Assembly: GCA_035293045.1 (NCBI GenBank)
Contig: DATDOY010000096.1
Location: 1 to 23,153 of the forward strand
DNA from: DATDOY01 sp035293045
GTDB lineage: Bacteria > Actinomycetota > Acidimicrobiia > IMCC26256 > JACPCJ01
Direction of reading: 5' to 3'
DNA length: 23,153 nucleotides
In this document: positions 1-7,657 of the stretch, one piece after another
Layout: every line of letters begins with the position of its first letter
Position numbering within the stretch: position 1 is the first letter of the stretch
Position numbers and translations under genes: made by a program
Notes under the pieces: model-generated
Databases searched by the model: none
What the model was told of the DNA's origin: nothing
The model's input: the letters and a program-made list of their open reading frames with translations, nothing else

Positions 1-33
1 GTGTGAGTGTCTGCCCGGGGCGATTTCAATCGG

Positions 34-1182
34 TCATCGCAACAACTCGGCGAGACGCTCGGCTGGTGTCTGAAAGTTCAGCGTCTCACGTGGACGACCA
101 TTGAGCGACACGGCGATGGCGTCGAGGTCGTCCTGGGTGAAGCCGCGGAGTGAGATTCCCTTGGGCATGTATTGGCGGAGCAGCCCGTTCGTGTTCTCGT
201 TCGACCCTCTCTGCCAGGGGCTGTGAGGGTCACAGAAGTAGACCTGGATCCCCGTGAGCTGGGTGAACTCCATGTGCTTGGCCATCTCGGTCCCCTGGTC
301 CCAGGTGAGAGAGCGCCACAGGTGGTGGGGAAGGGTCTCCACTCGCTCGAGAAGGGCGTCGCGCACGGTCTCGGCCTTGTGGTTCTTGATCTTGGCCAAG
401 AGCACGTAGCGGGTGGACCGCTCCACGAGGGTGGCGACGGCGCTCTTGTTGTCCTTGCCCATGATGAGGTCGCCTTCCCAGTGACCGGGGATCGCCCGGT
501 CGGCCACCTCGGCCGGACGCTCGGAGATCATCACCATCTTGGAGATCCGGGCCCCCTGGACGGCCCGGCCCTGGGGGCGTCGCGTGGCCCGGCCCGTGCG
601 CAGGCACCGGGTCAGCTCCCGGCGCAGCTCGCCGCGGCCTTGGATGTAAAGGGTCTTGTAGATGGTCTCGTGCGACACCCACATCTCCGGATCGTCGGGA
701 TAGTCGGCCCGCAGCCGGCGGGCGATCTGCCAAGGCGACCACAGCGTGTTCAGATCGGCAACTACCCGGTCCCGGAGCCGGGGGCAGGCGAGCTTGCGCT
801 CTTTGGGGCGGCGGGCCAGGCGACAGGCCCGGCGGTGAGCAACGAAGGGCCGGTAGCGATCTCGCCCGCCGTTGTTCGCCACCTCCCGCGACACCGTCGA
901 GGTCGAGCGGCCCAGCCCCACCGCGATCTCGGTCAGCGACCGGCCAAGCCCGAGGCCGACGTAGATCTCGACCCGCTCGTCGAGCGAGAGTCGGAAACGC
1001 GAAGGGTGCCAGAGCTCGGGCCGGATCACCCCGCCGTGGGGCCGCAGCACATTGGCGATCGTGCCGTCAGAGATGTCGATGCGGCCCTTGATCTGTTCGT
1101 ACGTGAGGCCCTCTGCAGCGAACCTGAGTACCTGTCGCCGCACTTGGTCGTCGAGCTTTACCCACCGTCGTCGTCCCACCAC
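34..1182 (-). CDS. IS30-family transposase
   Basis: The DDE transposase that cuts and joins the element's ends. The 382-residue product has two helix-turn-helix-like segments near the N-terminus (about residues 25-50 and 66-106; the second contains GRSTSTVSRE). The catalytic core follows: D238 in GHWEGD, D295 in TWDQG and E329 in GSNENTNG, a D-E spacing of 33 residues as in IS30. Length is typical of the family and no frameshift is seen. Two GTG codons stand in tandem at 1182 and 1179. An AGGAGG Shine-Dalgarno sequence at 1185-1190 is 2 bases from the first and 5 from the second, so 1179 may be the real start. A 15-bp hairpin immediately upstream takes in the first bases of that ribosome binding site, which could damp translation. 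The gene reads away from the neighbouring ccm operon, toward the left window edge. Confidence 0.95.
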   Translation of the reverse strand: MVGRRRWVKLDDQVRRQVLRFAAEGLTYEQIKGRIDISDGTIANVLRPHGGVIRPELWHPSRFRLSLDERVEIYVGLGLGRSLTEIAVGLGRSTSTVSREVANNGGRDRYRPFVAHRRACRLARRPKERKLACPRLRDRVVADLNTLWSPWQIARRLRADYPDDPEMWVSHETIYKTLYIQGRGELRRELTRCLRTGRATRRPQGRAVQGARISKMVMISERPAEVADRAIPGHWEGDLIMGKDNKSAVATLVERSTRYVLLAKIKNHKAETVRDALLERVETLPHHLWRSLTWDQGTEMAKHMEFTQLTGIQVYFCDPHSPWQRGSNENTNGLLRQYMPKGISLRGFTQDDLDAIAVSLNGRPRETLNFQTPAERLAELLR

Positions 1183-1188
1183 AACCTC

Positions 1189-1222
1189 CTGTCGAGTCGC
1201 TCAAGCCTGAGCGACTCGACAG
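1189..1222 (-). promoter_or_regulatory. Hairpin abutting the transposase ribosome binding site
   Basis: A perfect 15-bp stem (1189-1203 pairing with 1208-1222) with a 4-base loop lies inside the IS, just ahead of the transposase start. On the transposase-sense strand its 3' arm ends in CGACAG, and the AG belongs to the AGGAGG ribosome binding site. Transcription entering from outside the element would fold this stem and partly hide the site. Similar inhibitory structures against read-through are known in other ISs; for this one it is inference. Confidence 0.6.
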
Positions 1223-1321
1223 TCCGTTGCAGTGATCCCTTGAAATCGCCCGGCTCACGCCGGGCAGACACTCACACCATGAGGGGGGCCATGGGGTGGA
1301 CCATGGTGGGGTCGGGGGCGA

Positions 1322-1798
1322 TCAGTCGGAGGCGCGTTCGGTGATGGTGACGGAGTCCATCGTGTCGCCGACCTGGATCGACTGCGCGACCTCGATGCCC
1401 TCGATCACGTAGCCGAACAGGTTGTACAGGGACTCGAGCTTGCGGCGGCAGTCCTCGATGCAGATGAAGAACTGTGACCCGTTGGTGTCGGGACCGGCGT
1501 TGGCCATGGCCACGGCGCCGAGCGTGTACTCGCCCTTCACCGGCTCGTCCGCGAACTTGTAGCCCGGGCCGCCCGTCCCCGTTCCCGTCGGATCGCCGCC
1601 CTGGATCACGAACCCGGGGACGACCCGGTGAAAGGTGAGCGAGTCGTAGTAGCCGTCACGCGCCAGCGACACGAAGTTGTTGACCGTGTTGGGCGCGAGC
1701 CCCGGGTCGAGCTCCATGAGGATGTCGCCCCGCGACGTCTGGAGGAGCACCTGATAGATGGTGTTGGTGTCGATCTGCATCGCGGGCGGCTTGCTCAC
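1322..1798 (-). CDS. Cyclophilin-type peptidyl-prolyl cis-trans isomerase
   Basis: Catalyses cis-trans isomerisation of peptidyl-proline bonds during folding. The 158-residue protein is a single cyclophilin domain. The active-site stretch FHRVVPGFVIQGGDP (catalytic Arg) lies near residue 57, with AMANAGPDTNGSQFFI further on. No signal peptide is visible, so it is probably cytoplasmic. The GTG start at 1798 overlaps the stop of the upstream TPR gene by 4 bp (GTGA) and has a CAGGAGAA ribosome binding site, so it is the last gene of the ccm operon as read here. Cyclophilins are not normally counted among Ccm proteins. Its place here may reflect help in folding the assembly proteins or simple co-transcription. 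Confidence 0.9.
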   Translation of the reverse strand: MSKPPAMQIDTNTIYQVLLQTSRGDILMELDPGLAPNTVNNFVSLARDGYYDSLTFHRVVPGFVIQGGDPTGTGTGGPGYKFADEPVKGEYTLGAVAMANAGPDTNGSQFFICIEDCRRKLESLYNLFGYVIEGIEVAQSIQVGDTMDSVTITERASD

Positions 1799-2541
1799 GG
1801 GTTCTCCTGTTCGTCGGGCACTTCATCTTCGTCGGGCACTTCGTCGGTCGGGCGGGCCTCGATTTCCCGGAGGGCCACGCGGGCATCCTCCGCGTACGGA
1901 CCTTCCGGATCAAGTTCAAGGCATCGGGTGAAGGCGGCACGCGCTCCGGCGGAGTCGCCCCTTCCCTGGAGCAGCACGATGCCACGCACGAACCACGTCT
2001 CGGCGTATTCGGGGTCGGCCGCCGACGCCTCGTCGAGGCGCGCGAGGGCCTGGTCGATCAACCCGGCCTGGAACACGATGAGCGCCCCACGGGCCCGCGG
2101 TGCCGCCGCACCCGGGTCGATCCGCGCGGCGCGGTCGTAGGCCTCGAGGGCGTCGGCCCCCTCGCCCTCCGAGATCAGCCGGTCGGCCTGGGCCATCACC
2201 TCGTCGTACTCCGAACCGAGTTGGTCGTTCCCGGTCACCGACTCCCCCGGCAGCCGCTCCCCGAGCGAACGGGTCAACAGGACGGCAGCCACCACGGCGA
2301 ACGCCACGATGACGCCCCCCACGGCGAGCGCGCGGCCCACCGATCGCGGGCGCCCGCCCGCGTTGTCCTCCACCACCCCGTCGGCCCCCTCGCCGTCGGA
2401 CCGCAGCGCCGCCGCCGCCCGCGCCGTGTAGTCGTCGCGAAGCCGGCGGTAGTCGTCGTCGGCGAGGCCGCCTTCGGCACGCTCGCGCTCGAGGTCGTCG
2501 AGCGAGCGCAGCAGAAACTCGCGCTCGTCCTCGATCGTCAT
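1795..2541 (-). CDS. ccmI: CcmI/CycH-like TPR protein of cytochrome c maturation
   Basis: Probable apocytochrome c chaperone in System I maturation, presenting apoprotein to the haem lyase complex. The 248-residue product opens with an acidic and basic helical segment (EFLLRSLDDLERERAEGG) typical of CcmI N-termini. One membrane helix follows at about residues 67-90. Then come tetratricopeptide-type repeats rich in alanine and leucine (EALEAYDRAARIDPGAAAP, LARLDEASAADPEYAETW, ARAAFTRCLELDPEGPYA). The C-terminus is very acidic and contains the repeat DEVPDEDEVPDE. It overlaps ccmH by 4 bp (ATGA) and the isomerase gene by 4 bp. TPR modules are generic, so the assignment depends on the N-terminal segment and the operon position. 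Confidence 0.8.
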   Translation of the reverse strand: MTIEDEREFLLRSLDDLERERAEGGLADDDYRRLRDDYTARAAAALRSDGEGADGVVEDNAGGRPRSVGRALAVGGVIVAFAVVAAVLLTRSLGERLPGESVTGNDQLGSEYDEVMAQADRLISEGEGADALEAYDRAARIDPGAAAPRARGALIVFQAGLIDQALARLDEASAADPEYAETWFVRGIVLLQGRGDSAGARAAFTRCLELDPEGPYAEDARVALREIEARPTDEVPDEDEVPDEQENP

Positions 2542-3023
2542 GACTCGTCACCCTCGGTACGGGCGCGGTCGGCGAGGGCTCGGTCCACCAGCGCTCGGTC
2601 GGCGTCGCTCGGTTCGAGCACAGGCGCGGAGCGCCAGCGCCGGAAGGCCAGCGCCAAGGCGGCCCCCGCTCCGACGATCACCGCGATCGGCACCGCCCAC
2701 AACAATGCGCCGAGTCCCGACGACTGCGGCCGGAGCAACATCCACTCGCCATACCGATCGACGTAGGCCTGCTTGATCTCCCCGTCGCTCTCCCCAACGG
2801 CGACCCGGCGCGCGACGTCGTCACGAATGGCGCGGGCCGTCGACGCCGGGCTGTCGGCCACCGAAAGCCCCTGGCACGTCGGGCATCTGAGTTGCTCGCT
2901 GATGCGCTCCACGCGCGCCTCGGGCGAGTCGTCACGCGACTCCGACCCGGCCGCCACCACCAAGGCAACGACGGCGACTCCAGCGACGAGCAGCAGCGGA
3001 ACGAGACGGCGCATCGGGTCCAC
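2538..3023 (-). CDS. ccmH: CcmH/CycL cytochrome c maturation thiol protein
   Basis: Thiol-disulfide protein that reduces the CXXCH cysteines of apocytochrome c, or holds the apoprotein, before haem attachment. The 161-residue product has an N-terminal membrane segment (about 6-26), the family signature LRCPTCQ with C47 and C50, a short helical domain containing YGEWMLL, and a second membrane helix near 105-130. This is the usual CcmH layout. The chosen start is GTG at 3023, directly abutting the ccmG stop with no gap. An in-frame ATG at 3014 is an alternative that would shorten the protein by three residues; neither has a strong ribosome binding site. The stop overlaps ccmI by 4 bp. Confidence 0.9.
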   Translation of the reverse strand: MDPMRRLVPLLLVAGVAVVALVVAAGSESRDDSPEARVERISEQLRCPTCQGLSVADSPASTARAIRDDVARRVAVGESDGEIKQAYVDRYGEWMLLRPQSSGLGALLWAVPIAVIVGAGAALALAFRRWRSAPVLEPSDADRALVDRALADRARTEGDES

Positions 3024-3578
3024 TCAGGACCGCCGGGCGATCGCGAGCATGCCCTCGAGGTCGTCGATCGTGGCGCGCCCGCGGTGCAGGGCAACGACTC
3101 TCCCGTCGGCGGAGATGGCGAAGGTCTCGGGCTGGCCGGTCGTCCCGAAGTCGACCGATGCACGCGCCCCGGGGTCCAGCACGATCGTCCACTCGAGGTC
3201 GTGGCTCTGGACGAGCTTTCGCACCGCCCCCTCGGTGTCGTCGCGCACGATCCCGATCATCTGGAAGTCGCCGTCGTTGCGGTGGGCGGCGAAAAACGCC
3301 TTGAGCGCCGGCTCCTCTTCCTTGCACGGGATGCACCACGAGTTGAAGAAGTTGACGATGGCGACCCCGTCGAGGCCGGCGAGCGCAACGACCCCAGCGT
3401 CCTCGCCCGAGACGGCGGGCAGCAGCGGCAGCTCGAGCGCAGGGACCGGATCGCCGAGGAGCGCCGTTCCCTGGTAATCGGGTGACCCGTCGGAGAGCTG
3501 GAGCGCCAGCACCACCGAGAACCCGAGGAAGACCGCGAGCACCGCCCCCGCCGAGATCAGCACCACCCGCTTGTTCAT
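3024..3578 (-). CDS. ccmG: CcmG/DsbE-type membrane-anchored thioredoxin
   Basis: A thioredoxin-fold reductase that keeps apocytochrome thiols reduced on the outer face of the membrane, working with CcmH. The 184-residue product begins with a membrane anchor (about 5-28). The AhpC/TSA-Redoxin-type domain carries the redox motif W81-C82-I-P-C85, followed by KEEEPALKAF. The GTTGQPETF segment supplies the conserved cis-proline region. The ATG at 3578 overlaps the ccmF stop by 4 bp (ATGA). The frame stays open further upstream, but that extension is the shadow of ccmF. A ResA-like name would also fit the fold; the ccm context decides for CcmG. Confidence 0.92.
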   Translation of the reverse strand: MNKRVVLISAGAVLAVFLGFSVVLALQLSDGSPDYQGTALLGDPVPALELPLLPAVSGEDAGVVALAGLDGVAIVNFFNSWCIPCKEEEPALKAFFAAHRNDGDFQMIGIVRDDTEGAVRKLVQSHDLEWTIVLDPGARASVDFGTTGQPETFAISADGRVVALHRGRATIDDLEGMLAIARRS

Positions 3579-5617
3579 CGCAGCGCGCCTTCCAGAACCG
3601 GCTCGGGCTCCGGCCCCGCATCCCCGACCGACGGCACCCGCGGCTCGTCCTCTCGGCGCCGCCGGGAGGGCCACGCCGCCACCACGGTGCCGAGGCCCAG
3701 GAGCCCGCCGCCCATCCACAGCCACAGGATCATCGGGTTCACGCCGACGCCGATGGTGACGTCCTCGGTCTCCGCGTCGCTCGCCACCGGCGCATTGACG
3801 AGCGTGAGGTAGAGGTCTTCGGTCAGCCCGGTGCGGACCGACGGCGTCCCGATGGCCTGGGTGGCATTCGGGAAGATCTGCACCGCCGGCGCATACACGC
3901 CGAGGTGGCGCCCCGACTTCTCGACGGCGACCCGCGCCGCCACCGTGCGCTTCTGTCCGGTAACGCTCACCTCGCGCCCGAGGTAGGTGATCGTGTAGTC
4001 GCGCACCGAGGCCGACTCCCCCTTCGCCAACGTGAACTCGCGCTTGACCGCATACCCCTGCGAGGCCGCCAAAGCCACCGCCACCATGACCACGCCGAGA
4101 TGCACGACGAGGCCCCCGTAGAGGCGACGGTTCCCGCCGACGACACGCACTAGTGAGCGGAGGGGTCCGCAGCCGTCGGCCCGCATGCGGGCGTGCACCG
4201 CGATCCACACCTGGCGCACGATGCCGGCGACGGCGAAGGCCGCGAGCCCGAAGGCGAGCATCTGCGCGACGCCCCGGGCGCCGAGCAACGCGAGGGCGAG
4301 CATGGTCGCCGCGGCGAACCACCCCGGCCCCGCGAGGCGAGCCCGCAACACCCCCGTGCTCGCCGCCCGCCACGGCAGCGCCGGCGCCACCGCCATGAGG
4401 AACAACAGCGTGATGCCGATGGGGAGCGTCATCCGATCGAAGTAGGGCTCGCCCACCGAAAGCTGCGTGCCGTTCAACGCCTCGGCGACGAGCGGGAACA
4501 CCGTGCCGAGCAGCACCACGAAGGCGAACCCGGCAAACAACAGGTTGTTGGCGAGGAAGGCGCCCTCACGCGAGATGGGCGAGTCGATGCGTCCGGGGGC
4601 GCGCAGGCGATCGCCGCGCCAACCGATGAGACCGACGCCCGTCACCACGACCACGCCGAGGAAGCCGAGGAGCATCGGGCCGATGGCCGACTGCGTGAAG
4701 GAGTGCACCGAGTTCACGACGCCCGATCGGGTGAGGAACGTGCCGAGGATGGTGAGAGAGAAGGTGGCGATGAGCAGCGACAGGTTCCACACGCGCAGCA
4801 TCCCGCGCCGCTCCTGGACCATGACCGAGTGGAGATACGCGGTGGCGGTCAGCCAGGGCAGGAACGACGCGTTCTCGACGGGGTCCCACGCCCAGTACCC
4901 ACCCCACCCGAGCACCTCGTAACTCCACCACCCGCCCAGCATGATGCCGAGCGTGAGAAAGCCCCACGCCACGAGCGTCGCCCGCCGCGTGGCCACGAGC
5001 CATCCCTCGCCGAGTCGGCCGGTGACGAGCGCGGCGACGGCGAACATGAAGGGGACGGTGAACCCCACGTACCCGAGGTAGAGCATCGGCGGGTGGAACG
5101 CCATGAGGGGGTGGTTCTGGAGCAGGGGGTTGGGCCCCGAGCCGTCGGTCGGCGTGAACCCCTCGATCACCCGAAACGGGTTGGCGGGGCCGATCATCAT
5201 CCCGAAGAAGAAGGCCGCCACGACGAGGCCGGTCAGGGTGGCCCACGCGACCAGCGGGTCGTCGGCGCGGTCGCGGAACTTGCGGATCACGAACGCCAAG
5301 TAGCCCGCCAGCACGAGGCCCCACAGCAGGATCGAGCCTTCCAGCGCCCCCCACAGCGCGCTGATCGTGAAGAGCACCGGCGTCGCCCTGGCGTGGTTCT
5401 CCGCGACGTAGCGCAGCGAGAAGTCGTGCGAGATGAGCGCCCACTCCATCGCCCCGACGGCGACCACCGCGGCGCCGAGCAGCACCCACACGAAACGCCG
5501 GCCCGCGACCAGCAAGCGCCGGTCGTTGCGCAGCAGGCCGCGGGCGAGGATCACCACGCCGAGCAGCGAGGCGTTGAGCCCGACGGCGACGGCGAGCGTT
5601 CCGAGCGCCGCTCTCAT
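3575..5617 (-). CDS. ccmF: CcmF haem lyase subunit
   Basis: Large polytopic membrane protein that transfers haem from holo-CcmE to apocytochrome c. The product is 680 residues with many membrane helices, a usual CcmF length. It carries the tryptophan-rich WWD signature at about 238-255 (WGGYWAWDPVENASFLPW). A segment with conserved histidines, NHPLMAFHPPMLYLGYVG, lies near 168-185 (H169 and H175), and an extracytoplasmic C-terminal region is followed by a last helix near 640-660. The start is the ATG at 5617, overlapping the ccmE stop by 4 bp. The frame is open about 540 bp further upstream, but that part covers ccmE and encodes nothing CcmF-like. Confidence 0.95.
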   Translation of the reverse strand: MRAALGTLAVAVGLNASLLGVVILARGLLRNDRRLLVAGRRFVWVLLGAAVVAVGAMEWALISHDFSLRYVAENHARATPVLFTISALWGALEGSILLWGLVLAGYLAFVIRKFRDRADDPLVAWATLTGLVVAAFFFGMMIGPANPFRVIEGFTPTDGSGPNPLLQNHPLMAFHPPMLYLGYVGFTVPFMFAVAALVTGRLGEGWLVATRRATLVAWGFLTLGIMLGGWWSYEVLGWGGYWAWDPVENASFLPWLTATAYLHSVMVQERRGMLRVWNLSLLIATFSLTILGTFLTRSGVVNSVHSFTQSAIGPMLLGFLGVVVVTGVGLIGWRGDRLRAPGRIDSPISREGAFLANNLLFAGFAFVVLLGTVFPLVAEALNGTQLSVGEPYFDRMTLPIGITLLFLMAVAPALPWRAASTGVLRARLAGPGWFAAATMLALALLGARGVAQMLAFGLAAFAVAGIVRQVWIAVHARMRADGCGPLRSLVRVVGGNRRLYGGLVVHLGVVMVAVALAASQGYAVKREFTLAKGESASVRDYTITYLGREVSVTGQKRTVAARVAVEKSGRHLGVYAPAVQIFPNATQAIGTPSVRTGLTEDLYLTLVNAPVASDAETEDVTIGVGVNPMILWLWMGGGLLGLGTVVAAWPSRRRREDEPRVPSVGDAGPEPEPVLEGALR

Positions 5618-6063
5618 CCGGAGTTGGGCGCGGTCGTCGTGACGTCCGGCGGGCGGTACTCGTTGCCGTGACGGATGAGGAGGCGGTCGGACGCGAATCG
5701 ATCGCCCTTCCACGACCCCTCGCACACCACGGGCGCGCCGTCCTTGAACAGCGCGGGCTGGTTCCCGGCGTGGACGACATGCACGGTGGCCCCGCCGTCG
5801 GTGACGTCGAAGGTCATGCCGTCCGCGGTCTTTTCGATCGAGCCCTCCACCACCTGGCCGGCGAGGCGGAAGCGGCGGTCGCCGTCGTCTGCCTTCGACG
5901 CGAGCGCCTCCGACGGCGTGCGGAAGTACTGGATGTTCGACCGCAGCGGCCCGACCACCAGCCACCCGACGGCGCCGGCGATGGCGAGGAGCGCCACGGC
6001 GTAGGTGATGCGCAGCCGGGTTCCGCGCGCGGACGTCGCGGACGGAGCCGTCGGGGAACTCAC
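5614..6063 (-). CDS. ccmE: CcmE haem chaperone
   Basis: Periplasm-side haem chaperone that binds haem covalently and carries it from CcmABCD to CcmF. The 149-residue protein has one N-terminal membrane helix (about 19-38), then a small beta-barrel domain (FRLAGQVVEGSIEK, TFDVTDGGATVHVVHAG, ALFKDGAPVVCEG). The haem-attachment motif is H132-G-N-E-Y136, the classical HxxxY form. A single Cys (C114) lies in the barrel and is not in the haem motif. The GTG start at 6063 overlaps the ccmD stop (GTGA). Confidence 0.94.
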   Translation of the reverse strand: MSSPTAPSATSARGTRLRITYAVALLAIAGAVGWLVVGPLRSNIQYFRTPSEALASKADDGDRRFRLAGQVVEGSIEKTADGMTFDVTDGGATVHVVHAGNQPALFKDGAPVVCEGSWKGDRFASDRLLIRHGNEYRPPDVTTTAPNSG

Positions 6064-6197
6064 GCCGATTCGGGGGGTGACGCCGCGGCGGCCGCCCGCT
6101 GCGACCGGCGCAGGCGCGTGAGGACGACGGCGGCGTAGGTGGCCAGGACCCCACCGGTGATGCCCCAGGCGGCGAAGACGTACCCCGCGTTGTCCAT
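6060..6197 (-). CDS. ccmD: CcmD-like small membrane protein
   Basis: A 45-residue single-helix membrane protein (YVFAAWGITGGVLATYAAVVL) with a basic stretch after the helix (TRLRRSQR), the usual CcmD layout. In System I, CcmD stabilises the CcmABC complex and helps release haem-loaded CcmE. It sits between ccmC and ccmE as in proteobacterial operons. The ATG at 6197 overlaps the ccmC stop by 1 bp (TGATG), and the stop overlaps ccmE by 4 bp. CcmD sequences diverge strongly, so size, topology and position carry the call. Confidence 0.85.
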   Translation of the reverse strand: MDNAGYVFAAWGITGGVLATYAAVVLTRLRRSQRAAAAASPPESA

Positions 6198-6976
6198 CAG
6201 ACCCGCTCCGTCGTGCCGACGAGAGCCTCGGCGCGGCGCTCGGCGATGGCGACGTCGAGTGTGCGCGCCTCGCGTCCCTCCTCGGCGGCCGCGAGTCGGT
6301 AGCGGATCACGAGCAAGAAGGTATAGGTGGCGAGAAACGCCACGAACCCCCACAGCAGCGCCACGAGTTGGTCGCCGCCGATCTGGGGATCGAGGCGGCC
6401 GTCGGGCAACAGCGTGCTCTCCTGGTGGAGGCTCCGCCACCACTCCACCGAGTAATGCACGATGGGGACGTCGGCGAAGGCGACGAGCGCGGCCACCGCG
6501 CTCCGCCGGGCTCGCAGCGTCGGGTCGGGGATGACGCGCCGCAGCGCGAGGTATCCGAGGAACAAGAAGAACAGGACGGCGGTGGTGATGAGCCGGGCGT
6601 CCCACGTCCAGTAGACGCCCCACACCGGCCGGCCCCACAGCATCCCGAGCACGAGCGTGAGCCCGGTGAACACCACGCCCAGTTCGGCCGACGACGCCGC
6701 GAGGCGATCCCACTTGAGGGCGCGCGTGCGGGGCCACAGATAGAGGACCGACCCGACGGCGGTGACGGCGAAGGCGAGGTAGGCGAGGGTGGCGGCGGGA
6801 ACGTGCACGTACATGATGCGCTGCGCGTCACCCTGGACGGCGTCGGGAGGCACGACCGACAGGCCGAGGATCGCGAGCACCACCAGCGAACCCGCGGCGA
6901 CGACACCCGACACGGGCGCGAGCCACGCCCGCGGCGTGCCGGGGCGGACTGGGTTGCCGGTTGTCACTGCGTTCAC
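6197..6976 (-). CDS. ccmC: CcmC haem handling protein
   Basis: Membrane protein that presents haem to CcmE. The product is 259 residues with about six helices. It contains the WWD motif at about 114-126 (WGRPVWGVYWTWD) and the two flanking histidines of the family: H58 in IMYVHVPAA and H174 in IVHYSVEWWRSLHQ. The last two segments closely resemble classical CcmC. The GTG at 6976 is chosen because it overlaps the ccmB stop (GTGA) and follows a GGAGG sequence by 4 bases. A GTG at 6967 is an alternative. The frame stays open upstream as a shadow of ccmB. Confidence 0.95.
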   Translation of the reverse strand: MNAVTTGNPVRPGTPRAWLAPVSGVVAAGSLVVLAILGLSVVPPDAVQGDAQRIMYVHVPAATLAYLAFAVTAVGSVLYLWPRTRALKWDRLAASSAELGVVFTGLTLVLGMLWGRPVWGVYWTWDARLITTAVLFFLFLGYLALRRVIPDPTLRARRSAVAALVAFADVPIVHYSVEWWRSLHQESTLLPDGRLDPQIGGDQLVALLWGFVAFLATYTFLLVIRYRLAAAEEGREARTLDVAIAERRAEALVGTTERV

Positions 6977-7650
6977 GATTCCTCCAGCAGGGGCCCGAAG
7001 GCGAGCACCCCGAGGGCCGTGTAGAGCACCGCGAATGCGCCCATCACCTGGAGCCACGGCCAGGCGTCGGACGGGGTCCCGCCGAGCGCCGCTTCCCACG
7101 CCCTCGTGGCCCCCAGCATGACCGGCGCCACCACCGGAAGAAGAAGCAGAGGAAGGAGGGTCTCTCGCACCTTCAGCCCGGCGGCGAGGGCGCCGTAGAC
7201 GCTACCGGCCGCGGAGATCCCCGCGGTCGCGAGGCCGGCGGCGAGCGCCAGCAACCACACTTCCCTCGCTTCCACGTCGTAGAACAGGAACAGGCCGACG
7301 GCGAGCACGGTCTCGAGGACCAGCAGCTGCGCGGCAACGGCGCCGGCCTTGCCCAAGAAGATCGCCGCGGGGTCGAGCGCAGAGAGGCGCAGCGAGTCGC
7401 GGGCGCCGTTCTCCGCTTCGATCCCGAACGCGCGCGACACCGCGAGCAGTCCGGCGAGGAGCACCGCCACCCAGAACAGGCCGGGCGCCACCCGGGGCAG
7501 CAGCCCCCGGTCGGGGTCGAGGGCGAAGGCGAAGAGCAACAGCACCATGCCCGCGAACGGCAGCACTTGGTTGGTGGTGACGCGCGAGCGCGCCTCGATG
7601 CGCAGGTCCTTGCCCGCCACGAGCAGCACCGAACCGGCGAACCGTCTCAT
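6973..7650 (-). CDS. ccmB: CcmB, ABC transporter membrane subunit
   Basis: Integral membrane partner of the CcmA ATPase; the CcmAB complex uses ATP to release holo-CcmE from CcmC. The 225-residue protein has about six hydrophobic helices and begins with a short amphipathic stretch (KDLRIEARSRVTTNQVLPF) typical of CcmB. The segment ENGARDSLRLSALDPAAIF is also characteristic of the family. The ATG at 7650 has a GAGGT ribosome binding site and is 7 bp from the ccmA stop. The longer open frame upstream is the ccmA shadow. Confidence 0.93.
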   Translation of the reverse strand: MRRFAGSVLLVAGKDLRIEARSRVTTNQVLPFAGMVLLLFAFALDPDRGLLPRVAPGLFWVAVLLAGLLAVSRAFGIEAENGARDSLRLSALDPAAIFLGKAGAVAAQLLVLETVLAVGLFLFYDVEAREVWLLALAAGLATAGISAAGSVYGALAAGLKVRETLLPLLLLPVVAPVMLGATRAWEAALGGTPSDAWPWLQVMGAFAVLYTALGVLAFGPLLEES

Positions 7651-7657
7651 CGAGACC

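Larger units (their letters stand above)
19..1250 (-). mobile_element. IS30-family insertion sequence, complete
   Basis: A full-length element of about 1.23 kb. Imperfect terminal inverted repeats lie at 19-43 and 1226-1250; they match at 20 of 25 positions and share the terminal GGCGATTTCAA. One transposase gene fills the element, and its stop codon lies inside the left repeat. The triplet CGG at 16-18 and again at 1251-1253 fits a 3-bp target duplication, as expected for the short duplications of IS30 elements. The flanks are the two halves of a palindrome. Deleting the element plus one CGG rebuilds a perfect 18-bp stem with a 6-base loop. Both ends and the reading frame are intact, so the copy could be active or recently inserted. 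The family assignment rests on the transposase; the exact ends are inferred from the repeats and the duplication. Confidence 0.9.
1..1277. repeat. Palindromic repeat copy 1, split by the IS30 element
   Basis: The left arm GTGTGAGTGTCTGCCCGG occupies 1-18 and the right arm CCGGGCAGACACTCACAC occupies 1260-1277. The IS and a duplicated CGG lie between them. Without the insertion the arms form a perfect 18-bp stem around the loop CTCACG. The right arm is 45 bp past the stop of the prolyl isomerase gene. The same core recurs at 12808-12856 and 15132-15175. The window starts at the left arm, so any extension further left cannot be seen. Confidence 0.9.

Noticed and set aside
172..1344. 390-codon plus-strand open frame across the IS
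   Set aside because: Runs antisense to a transposase with complete DDE motifs; its own text is low-complexity and matches no family. A high-GC shadow.
4193..5671. 492-codon plus-strand open frame opposite ccmF
   Set aside because: Composition is dominated by R, E, H and G, as expected from antisense reading of a GC-rich membrane protein gene.
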